A stretch of 60,000 nt of DNA. Source: Symsagittifera roscoffensis. Taxonomy: Eukaryota; Xenacoelomorpha; Acoela; Convolutidae. Where the stretch lies: contig NC_087065.1 of NCBI RefSeq assembly GCF_963678635.1, forward strand, positions 19,979,623 through 20,039,622. Reading direction: 5' to 3'. Each line of letters begins with the position of its first letter. The first letter of the stretch is position 1. Below, piece after piece: positions 32,133 to 43,700 of the stretch. Below the pieces are notes generated by a model. That model worked only from the letters and a program-made list of their open reading frames with translations, did no database searches and was not told the origin of the DNA. The position numbers and the translations under genes are program-made.

Positions 32133-33520
32133 ATACCTGCAAGTCTTTGTTTTGGCTTGATGTTATAATATTGGCAGCGGTCGACCTGGACCTAATGCAA
32201 TCCGTGTTGATGGCGATCGGAGTACAAAGGCAGACAGATATGAACCCAATTACAATTGTGTTCGCTGGCATCAATGACCATCTACACAGCAGAGGTTTCC
32301 TGAGCAGACTCAGAGAGCCTACGACAGCCGAAGCCGCTGTATGGCCAGCTATAAAAGATATCTCCGAGTCAATGGGTGAAGTGGAGGATACCCTGAAAGA
32401 GGGTGCCTTCACTAAAATAACACCGAGAGCCGTGCTTGCACTGTCTCCGGGATATGCACATCTCCCGGATGGACTGAAGTTCGTGTATGTGATTGTGGCT
32501 TTGCTCTCGGAAGGGAAATATGATGTGATCATATCTGCTCCAAATTGCGAGATAGAGATGGAGAATCTGAGGCCACTCAGGGCTGAATTACCTGCGGTGT
32601 GCTCGGACATCTCGAATGCGATGAGAGGATTCAAGTACCATTCACTACACATGCTAGTATTGGACGAAGTGCTGGGGTTGGAACTGTCCAACTTCATTCG
32701 ACAGCTCAAATTGAAGCCAGGAATTGACGATGATCATCGAGTAATCGTAACGATGTCACACGATTTATGGTTCCGAGGAATGGAAGTAAAAGAGGAAGGA
32801 GAAAGGAGAAAGAACTCCAAGGAGACCAGAGCTCACTTGGAATCGTTGGTTTTGAGGACGAAACCAGAGGCTAACCAGTGGCTGCACTTGAACCCTCGGA
32901 TAGCAGCGTTGGGCGCGGATGCTTTCGAGCAAGGCCCAGTGACGATCGAGAAGATACATGCCTATTTAGTGAAGGACGTGAACCTGGCCGAAAATGCTGA
33001 AGAGAAATCAGCCGAGTTTGTGAACAGAGTGTGCCAAGTAACCCTGGAAGCTTTCTAGACCCAGAAAATGAGGAGGGAAGAAGGCTTTGACCGGACTGAT
33101 AGCATGCTGGAAGGGCTAGAAGCCGGATGGACCGCGTCCTTCTTGGCGAAAATTTTTCCAACACTTTCTCGATATTTGATAAAGGAATTCCTACAAGCAG
33201 TAGTGGAAGTATCGATCGTTGAACTGCTAGCCTTGTTCGTGACGTTTGGAGCAGAGAACTTTTTGAAAGGACCGGCGGTACTGCTCACCGAAGGAGTTCA
33301 AAACTTGCGATTAGATGGACTTCTAACGTTGATTGCATTAACGCATGGAAACTTGGGAGGGCTGATGAATTTGACGCGCTTACCCAGAGAAGATGAGAGA
33401 CAATGTCAGGAAGTTCGATGTGAAGCGAGCTACGGATTCCTGAAACAAGATAAGACATTTGAGACTTACTCTTATCTAGTACCTCCTGCAGCAGAATCGC
33501 TTTTGAACAGGAGAGGATGA
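32133..33520 (+). pseudogene. Unknown accessory protein, possibly a second SGNH-like fold
   Basis: One frame, about 460 codons, with TAG at 33056 and TGA at 33518. It reads FWLDVIILAAVDLDLMQ, PITIVFAGINDHLHSRGFL, LPDGLKFVYVIVALLSEGKY, YDVIISAPN, then later SFLAKIFPTLSRYLIKEFLQ and LIALTHGNLGGLMNL. FAGINDHL resembles block III (G-x-N-D) of SGNH hydrolases, and the preceding hydrophobic strand fits, but no clear GDS or D-x-x-H block is present. Base composition is richer in GC than the surrounding repeats and matches the rest of the element, supporting real former coding. I do not recognise the family. Confidence 0.45.
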
Positions 33521-33639
33521 AACAATCCAGAGGGAGGAAGACGTACGACGACATGTTGGGGGCATGCCGCTGCTAACTGATCTGAACTTAGCTATGAGGA
33601 CCGATCCCTTAGCGTTGACCAGAGGAACCATGGAGTTCG

Positions 33640-34020
33640 TGACAGTCATATACATACGGAGCAGCAGTCACGTTTGCGTTCCCTGATGTTAAGGTGGAAG
33701 CATACAGGAGGTCGGTGCTGCACCTGAACCTCATATCAGCAGTGGAAGGAAGTGCGCTGAATTGGTGTATGCAGCACGTATTGCGAGAGCTTATGAGCAA
33801 AGATCTGTTGTTTGCGAAGATATCGGAACCAGAGATGACGGTCGTCAACTTCGACGATCACTTCCGTGATCGTATGGGAGAAGTGGACAGAGGGCACATT
33901 GAAGTATTTCCAAAGCTCTGGAATCTAAGGCCCTATGACAAGACAAATGGCGAGATCACGAGAATTCCCCGACTCACTGAAGCATACCATAAGGTGAGAG
34001 AAGAGGCGAAAGGCTGGTGA
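33640..34020 (+). pseudogene. Unknown ORF in the LTR element
   Basis: Open frame from about 33655 (AAVTFAFPDVKVEAYRRSVL, SAVEGSALNWCMQHVLREL, NFDDHFRDRMGEVDRGHI) to TGA at 34018. The run VEGSALNW followed by helix-like sequence is loosely reminiscent of a capsid helix bundle, but no family can be claimed. Frames to each side differ, so indels separate it from its neighbours. It was probably part of one longer polyprotein. Confidence 0.35.
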
Positions 34021-34069
34021 TTACAAGAAGCTGCCAGAAGAAATCCCTGAATTCCCTCTGATAAGAAGG

Positions 34070-34714
34070 ATGTTGCTCGGTGCAGTCTCCGCAGTGCAAA
34101 CTCCTAGGTTAAGAGCGTTTGAGACTAATGAAAGGAGGATGGCAAAATTCTCGGAAACGATGGATCCGTGTTTTGTGGGCAGAAATGCCGCAGTGTTGCA
34201 GCATACGCAATTTGCTTACACGGATCAAGCAACGAGAAGGCGGATAAGCAACGCAGCGACTCCGAAGCCTGGGGGATTTGTTAAGGAATGGGCGAAACTA
34301 GATCTAGCGCCTATGAGGATGAGAGGCAAAGCTGAATTACCAGAGGCCTCCCTGATCTTGACGAGTGTGAAACCGGAGTTAACGGTGGGAGGAACGCTAC
34401 AGACGAGAACCTTGCTAGCACCCTTCGGCTATGAGGAGGTCAAAATAGTCTATGGAGAGGAAGAAGATCAGTCAGCTGGCAGGCTAGTCATACCGAAATT
34501 TCCGGAAGGGGCCAGAAGTGAAGAGCAAGGGCCCTCAAATTCGAAAAAGAAATCAGAAGGAGATGATGGGCAGGGAGGAAGCCGTCGATCGGAGGAACCT
34601 CTGCAACAGGAACCCGATCAGGCCGAGGAAGAAGACAATAAGGCATCGACAGGAGGAGTGTCCAGCCTAGACTTCAATTTCCTCAGTGGTTTTGAAAGCG
34701 GCGCGGATGCGTAG
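34070..34714 (+). pseudogene. Unknown ORF with acidic, low-complexity C-terminus
   Basis: About 214 codons open: MLLGAVSAVQTPRLRAFETN, VLQHTQFAYTDQATRRRIS, LAPFGYEEVKIVYGEEEDQ, then a Glu/Ser/Gln-rich tail (QQEPDQAEEEDNKA), ending at TAG 34712. The tail suggests a flexible linker region of a polyprotein. No known domain is seen. Confidence 0.35.
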
Positions 34715-36125
34715 GAGTCGACTGAGCCAGCAGACGAGGGTACTTCCACGCTGGAACCCCGTCAGCCTTTATGGAAACGAGCCGAGCAATTCTAAAGATA
34801 CAGAACAAAGACTCCTCATGGAATCACCAAAGAGAAGAAGAATAGAAGGCGCTGCCAGAGTACCTTTCTTGGGAACGTTGCCCGAAGAAGAATGGAATGT
34901 AAATAACAGAGACCATGAAAATAGGACGGGATGTAGAATGGACAGAGTAGCATTTATGGAAGAGGTCTGGACAGTTGTTCAGAGCTACGGTACCCAGTCC
35001 ATTTTGAAATTAGATCTCAACTGACCACTAATGCGGGAGGTCCATGACAAACTCGACGAGTGTGAAGGGAGATTGAGTGAGTTATTGCTCGACTCAGCCA
35101 CTGACGAAAGTGAGGCAAACTCTCCTATCAAGATGACGCCGCAAGAAAACAAAGTAGAAGTGGTATATCTGTCAAGAACCCGGAAAGGAACGATGCGATC
35201 AAAATTGGTGATTGACAGAATTAATGAAATGAAGATAAAACTGGGCAGCATGGTGACATTGAGGAAGGCGGGAAAGACGAAGGTGGATTCCGAAATCTCG
35301 ATAGAAGCTGTCAACTCAGCGAAAAGAAAACGAGTCGAAGAAGCTATGGATTTGGGACAGGGTGATGATCGATTGCCTGGCACAGACAGGATGTTGACTG
35401 ATGTAGCGATGGTGCCACCCATTCTCATGGCAGGGATCAAATCAATTGCTTACAAAACCAAGAGTAGTGACCGCACTCTTACTGGAGCAACATTGGAAAT
35501 GGAAATACTCAGCCAATATGGAGAGAGTACTATGAAAGACTTTAAACCGTCTCCCATGAACCATGCAAAATGAAGTGTTGTAGGACAAGCAGTCCCAGTG
35601 GAATATAACCGACTGACAGTGTCGGATACTGTATCAATAGATGTACCCGCCAGTGGATACATGGAGATGTTGGAGAACAGAAGTTCGGCCAGAGGAAACT
35701 TAATGGCTCCGGAAGACAAAAGTGCCATGGAAGGTTACTTGGAAACGATGATGCAAGGCACCACCCTGAAGCAGAAGGCATACGAGACTCTGGTATTGTC
35801 TGAGATGCATGCAGAAACGATAGAGCAGTTGGTGAGCCTTCCATGGAGAGCGGTTGTGCTACGGTTTTTCAAAGAAGAAATGAGAACCACGCCGAAGATA
35901 CACGCTCTGACAGCAGTAACTTATGTGAGAACTGAGTTACAACTGAGGTTCGCCTGGTGCATGATCGGACTGACTCGCGGGGAATATGATTCAGAAGAAA
36001 GGAAAAGATCAAAGGAAGAAAAGGTATTCCTAATGACGAGCATGAGAGATCTGATAATCCAAGAGGAAGCGGCAATAGCGTGCGCGAAGCGGAGAGACGC
36101 TCTCTGTTTCATTCGGTTCATGTAG
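34686..36125 (+). pseudogene. Unknown ORF with four-part continuous frame
   Basis: One frame across 1.4 kb, broken only by TGA (35022), TGA (35571) and TAG (36123). It holds a basic stretch (SPKRRRIEGAARV, a possible nuclear signal), a coiled-coil-like part (MREVHDKLDECEGRLSELL), a Lys/Arg-rich region (NSAKRKRVEEAMDL), and a helical C-terminal part (KSAMEGYLETMMQGTTLK, QLVSLPWRAVVLRFFKEEM). No enzyme motif is recognised. The lack of indels with several stops is the same pattern as in Gag. Confidence 0.4.
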
Positions 36126-36660
36126 AACAAATGTCAGTGCCAGCATTGAACACTTGTGTCAAGATGCTAAAGGAAGGTGATGAACGAGCGAAAGCCTTGC
36201 TCTTGCTAGCACTGCTGGATATGTATCAAAGCAAACCAATGCGAGTGAACATGAAAGAACCCGTGGAACTAGAACCCATGAGGAAAATAGACGAAATAAG
36301 GAGATTCTCAAACAAAGAGTGGAGGCTCACTAAGGAGTTCATGGTAGCACTGCCGAAATCCAGTGAATACTGTGGACCAATTAGGAAGAAGTCCTACAGT
36401 TACGTGTCCGGAATCATAGGGATAGCGTACAACCCTTTCCTAAATGAAGACATACGCGATTGCTTCTTTGATTACGAACAAGCAGTGTTGCTAAGATTCT
36501 GGACGTCAAAAATTGCAACGATAAGAAGCGCTGCTTATCAGCAGGCCAAGCTGGGAGTAGTCTTGGAAAGAAAAGGTGACTGCACCTTCAGTGCCAAAAT
36601 CGGACAACCGGGTAGAATTTGGATTGGGATTCTCAGACGAACTGCTGAGAACGAGTTTGA
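36080..36660 (+). pseudogene. Unknown ORF segment
   Basis: Overlaps the end of the previous frame and runs MSVPALNTCVKMLKEGDERA, ALLLLALLDMYQSKPM, RKKSYSYVSGIIGIAYNPF and FFDYEQAVLLRFWTSKI. Near 36600-36660 the frame passes to the next ORF, so a one-base shift is likely there. A helical protein of unknown role. Confidence 0.35.
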
Positions 36661-38324
36661 TGGTAGTGTGGGAATTAATGAAACAATCATGGTGTCCGAG
36701 TCCCAATGCTGATTCAATATTACGGGCGGCACAAGACGTACAGAGGGAACTGAACTCAGACTGTAATCTGCGTGATCTTAACATCATCTATAACGTGATG
36801 ACAACAGCCTCTAAGAGCAACGGAGCAGACAAAGTGGAGTTGCCTGGCTGGGGACCAGAGGACTGGGTCAAACCTGGTAGCTGTCTGGCAGAAGTCTGTG
36901 GACTGGAAGGTCACGACTGTGGAGGTCTGGATTGCGTGAAGACCTTGGAGAAACAACACAAACAGTCGACGATTTTGTTTGGGAACACTGTGATGAAGGC
37001 GAAGACAGAAACGGCGCTAATTGCGGATTGCCATGGAGGATCTGAGGTGAATCTAGTGACTGCACTAGGATTCTACATCATGTTTGGTTCTTTAGAGTCA
37101 CTATTGAATCTAGAACAAAAGCATGAGATGGTCACGGCCATCAGTGTAGACGTGTTCTCAGGAGTTTTGCAGACCGGAAGGTGGAGGGAAGCGATCGAGG
37201 CGGAAATGAACATCCGACACAGTGAGACATATCGCAGACCGTTGGGAGCGCGATATTTGGCGGGATCGGCATTAGGCCCAATGTGCAAGAGCAGATACCC
37301 ATTGCATTTCGTAGCTGTGGATGTGAAAAGTACGAGAACGATCGTGGATCAAGCCTTCTCGGTTCCAAAATGTGTAAGACTATCGAGAATGTCAGAAAAG
37401 TCTTACGAGTTACTGTGCAAAATGTTCTCAGCAGTTCCGGAGAGAACTAAAGAGGAGTTGGATTCGATACTGGGAAAGAAGTTCATGGGATACGCCAGTG
37501 GGAACTTCAGTGACTTTGAAAGACAGAAGCAGAAAGGATCGACAGTCACGGATTACAATGCATTAGATGAAAATGATGAAGTCCACTGAGTGATGATGGA
37601 AGTGGAACCACTACTGGAAGCTTCGGGAAAGCGTAATTGAAGGAGCATCATGTCAACACATGATGAGTTTCCCTGCCATTGCTTGTTGCAAACATGGTGG
37701 TACCCCGGGCGTAGTAATTTGGTGTTGATCTGGGACTGTGGACCAGACTCATCACGGCCCATAATGATAGTGATAGTGGGAGTTATGATGGCGATACAAT
37801 GGCTGGAAGCTCAGGTGAAGGAGAACAATAGACAGGAGGTGCCAACGAGAGAATAATTACAGAAATTGGGTTGTCTAAAAAATTTAGATCTCTTTGAGAC
37901 AATATGCAAAATCTTGAGCGTTCCGATGGAAGTGAAAAAGATGTGGGCCAGAAGACGACTGATGCCATGGTTGAGAGCCAACATGACCGCATGGTTGTAC
38001 GAATATGCTAAGAAGCCAATGTCGAAGCATAGCAGAGTGTACAGTGCGTATCAGCTGAACATTGGAGCAGGAGCTTTAAAGCGAGCTTTTGTAACTCATT
38101 GGAAGGCAGTGACCACCGCAGTAATGAGAACTTCCAGGACGAGTGAATGTAATGGAAGCGAGAAAGAAGAGATGTTCAAGGAAGATTTGGAGAGAAACGC
38201 GACGTTGTGTTTTCACAACAGCTTTTGCCGAAACAGAGAATCTAACGTTGATCCCCTACCTTGTTGTAAGCAAAGAATAGAGCGCAGAGGTGTTGGAGGA
38301 CTGCTTCCAACAGTGTCAGGATAG
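36576..38324 (+). pseudogene. Unknown large ORF at the 3' end of the LTR element
   Basis: One frame over 1.75 kb with TGA (37587), TGA (37637) and TAA (37854). It includes a Cys-rich patch (EVCGLEGHDCGGLDC, near 36890), ALIADCHGGSEVNLVTAL, KYPLHFVAVDVK-like sequence near 37300, and KMWARRRLMPWLRANMTAW and GAGALKRAFVTHWKAV towards the end. The short hydrophobic stretch PIMIVIVGVMMAI (near 37765) could be a membrane segment, so an Env-like role cannot be excluded, but no fusion peptide or cleavage site is evident. The family is unrecognised. Its coding-like length argues that it was once under selection. Confidence 0.42.
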
Positions 38325-39222
38325 CTACTGATGTGTTGCAGGACCCGGAAACTGAAAAAGCAGAGTCAATGTCGCAGGAGGAGGAGATGGAGCATTGACA
38401 AATGGCCGAAAAACAAGATGCAAAAAGAAAGAAAATTAAAAGAATTTTGAAGTTTTAGAACTTCTAAACGACGAAAAAAGAAAAAACAAAGAAGTGACGA
38501 AAGAGAAGAAGTTAAAACTCAGAATTGTTCTATGTGAGTGACGAAAACTCAAGTGAGAAACTAAGCAACCAAGTTGTGATTGATAACTGAAACATTTAGT
38601 TGAGTTTTGAGCATTAAAGAGTTTGTTGCATTTACAAATTTGCAATTTGATTTTAGTTAGTGGCTTTAGAGAAACTTACTATTTATTTAGAAAGGCTTGA
38701 GTGAAGAGTATATTTAAATATTCCAGCCTGCATGATTGTTTTTAATCAACTAGGATGACTGATCACTTTTGGTGATATGAAAGGCTTGGGTAATCTCTTG
38801 GAAAGGGAGATTATTTCATTATTCGTTCTTACCGCAGAGTTCCTTAATTTTAATGTTCAGGATCAATACAACCACTAAAAGTTCCGAAGAGAAGAAGCAT
38901 AGTAGGGTAATTTTAGCTTGTTGGTTGGCAGGACTGTCCTGCAAACTAACACCTTTTAAAACCTAGGAGAAAAAGTTTTAAATCAGGGCATTGGCGTTAG
39001 AAGTCAGACAAAATGTTTTATCTTATGTCATTACCTCAAAAGTGCAGATTAGTGAAAGGATTTGGGGGGCTATAGTGATGCCATTTATATTCTGCAGTGA
39101 GTCGATATGGCGTGGATAAAAATGATCTCGTGCATTTTGTAAATTCTGTTCGATGGCACTGTACTATTTTTACGAAGACTACGAGATTCAATGGGGACAT
39201 TGACCGGGCTGTCCGAGAAGTA
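38325..39222 (+). other. 3' untranslated part of the LTR element
   Basis: A-rich from 38390 to 38520 (GAAAAAAGAAAAAACAAAG and similar), then AT-rich sequence without a reading frame. A GGGGGG run occurs at 39063. No clear polypurine tract directly abuts the LTR start. Confidence 0.45.
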
Positions 39223-40124
39223 GGTGACATTCGACCAGAATTGACAAAAAAGGTCAATTCGGATTATTAGCCGTTGACCTTGAGAATTAGCAGTTTTTGA
39301 ATATAAACAACGTTATTTAGACGATTAGACGAATCGTGAAGGTCAGAAGATTCTGGAGTTTTTAGAATTTTAAAAATTCGATTTGTGAGTCACACTTCCG
39401 AGAAACGTCGAAACGGCCATTTTTAGAAGTAAACCAAAAACAACAACAACGATAGTTGCGAGAGAAACAACGACAAGAAATAGAGAAATACGACAGAGTA
39501 TTAGCAGAGACCGCTCCGAGTTGTAACGATTGTATCGCAACAATCGTTTTAAAGCCATTCACGACAATGGTGAAGGTTGGTGAAACCGTGCGTTCAGCCT
39601 CCCGGAGAGGAAATAAGAGTGTTATTTTCCCGGAATCAGGAATCCGGAGGGGTCTTGAGACCTGAACTCAAACTATTTCTAACTAAGTTTTAGCTTCCTG
39701 GTCATGCCCTGAATTGAATTTAATTAACATCTCGATTCATTGTCTGATTATGAGTAGCTAGGAATTGAGGGAAAGGGTTGATCCATCTTCGATGGAGATG
39801 ATGATTTCTTTATCTACTGAACAAAAACAATCGTAATATTATAAATAGTAGTAGCCCTGTTTTTAGGAGTGACCTCGTGGTCTGGGGATACTGAGACCCA
39901 GCAATGAGCTCACTATTTTGGCTTGTAATTGAGTTAATTTGAGCGTTCTGGTTAAAGCCGGAGAACAGTAACGTTTTTGTCGACCCGATGTTGGAAAGAC
40001 CACCAAAAGAACTGGCTTCGGTAGAGACGGTGAAAATCATGCAGAGCTTTGTTTAGTCGCTAGTCAGTCGTTTTATAGCTCAGCTTTTTTTCCCGTCGAT
40101 ATGTACTTCCGGGCGAATGTTACA
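39223..40124 (+). mobile_element. LTR (3'), 902 bp
   Basis: Starts GGTGACATTCGACC (first T of TGTGAC changed to G) and ends GGGCGAATGTTACA. It is colinear with the outer LTR at 12535-14344, without the nested insert. It contains AATCCGGAGGGGTCTT near 39640 and a TATAAATA at 39840-39847 that could be a TATA box. The last 280 bp (GGAGTGACCTCGTGGTC onward) are the part found in the inverted-repeat arms. No matching target duplication with the 12535 flank is seen. Confidence 0.78.
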
Positions 40125-40716
40125 GTTCTTATTGAAGAAACGTAACCAGCATCGATTTTAAGACTTTAACACTTGTCATCTTCTTTTATCATTATCACTT
40201 CCATATCTGGAAAATTCCAATGATTTTGACTGATATACGTGATGAAGGGACTCCTGGCTGTAGCTTCGGTTACTATGATACTTTTGACCTTCTGATTACC
40301 ATTAAAGAAAAAAAAAGCCTGTTGATGATTCACTACAATGTTCATGTCCAAAAGCAAATTCACCGTTCTCATTAGCTTTTTCTTTAGTAGTTAGTTCTTG
40401 TGCAACGAGTTTACTCTATCAGTAAGGTGTTTGTGTCAATTTTTATAATTAAAAACTGAATTCTGGTTTTTAGACGTTTCACTGTTAGAAAGATTTTATG
40501 GCGTAATCGAGAAACTCAAAAGTAATGGAAAATGTTCGAAATACAAATTTCGAGTTCTGAATCTAATCAAAGTTCATAGTTCTATACTTCTTACAATACG
40601 CATCCGACTCTCTGCATCTATATGGCCGAATTGTGTAGAAAGTATGTCTTTTGTACCTTGCTGCTAAAGAGTAATTGGAGTAAGTTTGTTTATTTGATAA
40701 AAAATTCCAGATTAAA
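40125..40716 (+). promoter_or_regulatory. Upstream region and 5' UTR of NCLN
   Basis: About 590 bp between the LTR and the NCLN start codon. It is AT-rich with no other gene. An in-frame TAA at 40681 lies 12 codons before the ATG with no ATG in between, which supports the chosen start. No TATA box or initiator can be named with confidence, and the adjacent LTR could affect expression. Confidence 0.4.
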
Positions 40717-43700
40717 ATGTTGCTTGATTTCTTTGATGACATCGCTGAAACTTTCCGAAGTTGCAATGGTCTCGCTATTTTAATGGTGATACCCTTAGTT
40801 CTCTTAGCATCTCCTGGCTACGCGTCCCAAAGTTTTCCAGTGTTCAGATTGCAAGGTTTCGAGTCAGGGTCAAACAAAAATGGTATGTTGAGTTCACATT
40901 GAGAAATGATGTTTGAATCTCTTAGAAATCAAATTTGGTCGTTGAAACCAAATAGAGTCGGGATAGTCGAATTCCTAAACAACAATATATATATGAAAAA
41001 AGTTATATATCTGAAACCAAATAGAAGAGTCGGGATAGTCGAATTCCTAAACAACAGTATATATCTGAAAAAAATTATAATTCAGCTTGCATCAATATTG
41101 TTTTTTTCTGTTTGTCGACCCACAGACAGTAAATTATATCAGAACTAAGATAAGCGTTACAGTCTTCGGGAGTTTGATTCTATGTACGACGGCTGCAAGT
41201 CACTCAATAAACATAGGCATCTAAAATTCTGATGGGTTTAATACGGGCGGATAAATTAGATGTTAATGCATGCCTATGGGTAGTTAGGAAATTTTATATC
41301 TACTGGTATAACGGTACATCTTTTTTTTTATAGCTGTTCAGTATTCTGAAGATGTTTTACAATCGTCATTTTAATCGGTCTGATATCATAAAGATGAGTC
41401 ATAATTGCATAAATAGGAAAATAATTCCAATAATATTGAAACAATCTATCTTTTATCTATCTATTATACATTTAAAGGCGGGCTTCACTTGCCATATGTA
41501 AGTTTTTTAAATGTATTATTTTTGCATGCTTAACGAAAGAATTTTTTCACGTTTAATCTTGCTTCCAATTACGATTGCTGAAATTGTCTCAGTTTTACCA
41601 GCATTAGGCCCTTGAAAAGTTTATGTGAGCAAAATTTTTGGTTCCAAGCTACTAGAACAGCAAATCGCTTACCTGATGACATTGATATTTTCTCCTCCAC
41701 CCTGAAATCGGACTTGTTGAAATGGTTCTGGGAATACTTCCATGCGTTTTACAATGAAAGCAATTCTTGCTCCTGGGTTACCTTTTGTGACTGCAATCGA
41801 AACAACTGTAGACTCGTTTTTAACAGAAATACCTTTGGGGGAAACCCCTTGTGATTTATCACTAAATCCAATATAATAATAATAATACCGTTTTTTATGC
41901 TTGTCAAATTTTTCAAAAAATTAAGGTTAAAAAAACTTACAAAAATTTGAAATACTCATTATCATAGCGGGGTGCTCTCAAACAAGTCTCAGCATGTTTA
42001 TCTGGGCTTCAAACTTGGCTGCTCATTGCCGTTTTTTTCGTAGCTATGATGTATTTGTCTTTTTTGAAAACTTTCAAGTGTTAAATTTCAAGAAAAATTA
42101 ATTCTCAAAATTGAAATTGTCGACCCTTTGTTGGGGTGATGTCAGCCTGCTGCCAGCGAATGCAGATGTGGTCTCCAATCCTAATATCATTGGTAAAATG
42201 ACATTATACATACAATTAATTTTTTTTTTAAAAGAGTCTTATAACTAATTACGCTGCATTATGAATGCCAATTATGAGTTTAATGATTTTGCAATTAAAT
42301 TGTTTCCATATTTTTTTAAATCAAATACGTAATTTTCAGTTGTATGATTTCGGCCATTTTAAGGTTTCTTCGTTTATGAGTTGAAACTACGAAGATCTGA
42401 ATTCCAGTTGTTTTGGAGATTGAACCATTTAGTTCAAAAATTTTTAATTTGAAATTATTTTCTGTGTTCAATTTTTGAAATCAAAAGCGTAGTTGGATTC
42501 CCGCGTGTATTGTTATCGTTCAATCCATTTTGTTGCGTTTCATACATGTTTTTTTTATCAAGAATTATTGCGTTGACTTATCTGTTTGAAGCAACGGACG
42601 TGCGTTACACGCTAATTTTTAAAACCTGGGCCTTTGCATCTTCGAAAAAGTTGTTAGTCCTGTCCCGTTCACTTCACGGTGTCAGAAGTCAATTGAACCT
42701 ACAGCAGTTGATCGTCGACATTTCTTATGTCATCAGTAGACCTTAACGATGGTCGATATTTCCTTTGCGATCTGCAGCCTTTTGGCACTCAGATTTTTGG
42801 CACGTCAATTATCACTAAGAAAGAATGTAGTTTCAAAAAGACCTTTTTTTCAGAAAAAAGCGTGTTAAACTGACATCGAAATGAAACAGCTAAACTTGAG
42901 TTTTGATGTCGCCAAAACCTTAATTTTTATGTCGCTAAATCAGTCGATTAAAAACCAGGATTTTTAATAAGACATTAGTTGAAAGAAAATTTAGCACCTT
43001 TTTTCATTTTTGACCTGAAGGTTGTAAAAACGTCAAGCCCCCCTTCTATGGGTCGGGGCAAGCTCAAGTCTCCGGGTTTTTGGTTTTAGAGTGCATGAAG
43101 CCGGCCAGGCTGCTCCGTCTGCTAATACTCACCTAACTCCCTCGCTCCTACTTCCAAATACTGGTCTCAAATTGTTTCCCTTGCAGCCAATACTTTCCCG
43201 TAACTAAGCAAGTGTCTGGTTGCAAGTATAAGGGTGGATACATTTTAATTGCAGCTTTCATTGGGGCTGGCTTTCATTAAAAGACGACCACTCTGATTTT
43301 TACTGCCCTACGTACGTTTTACCTCAGCTCGGAAAAAAAAACACTTTCTCGGTAACAGTTTCCACCAACCGCACCCTTCGCCTATACCGGCTCACTCGCA
43401 GAGCCCACTACTGACTAATCCCACTAACTCGAGCCGTTCTGTAGCCAACGCCCAACTGACAAAAGGAACTTCTATAGTACTACAGTTAAACTGTTTTTGA
43501 ATATCTGGGAAAGCTCCCGAAATCGCAGCTTTCCTAGCTCAGAATGAAATCCATATTGCTCTCTTCCAGGAGACAAAGTTGAGAAAACGAAATCGTAACC
43601 CCTTCTTAGGTCCTTTTTACTCTGTCATCCGTAAAAACAGAAACAAAGATGGTGGTGGCCTCCTTCCTGCTATCCTTGCTTATCTATATAGTACGAAGAA

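Noticed and set aside
17745-38324. UGA reassigned to an amino acid
   Set aside because: TAA and TAG also interrupt the same frames, and the host gene NCLN has no internal UGA; decay of the element explains it better.
36576-38324. Env glycoprotein
   Set aside because: Only one short hydrophobic stretch, no signal peptide, cleavage site or clear ectodomain; kept as unknown.
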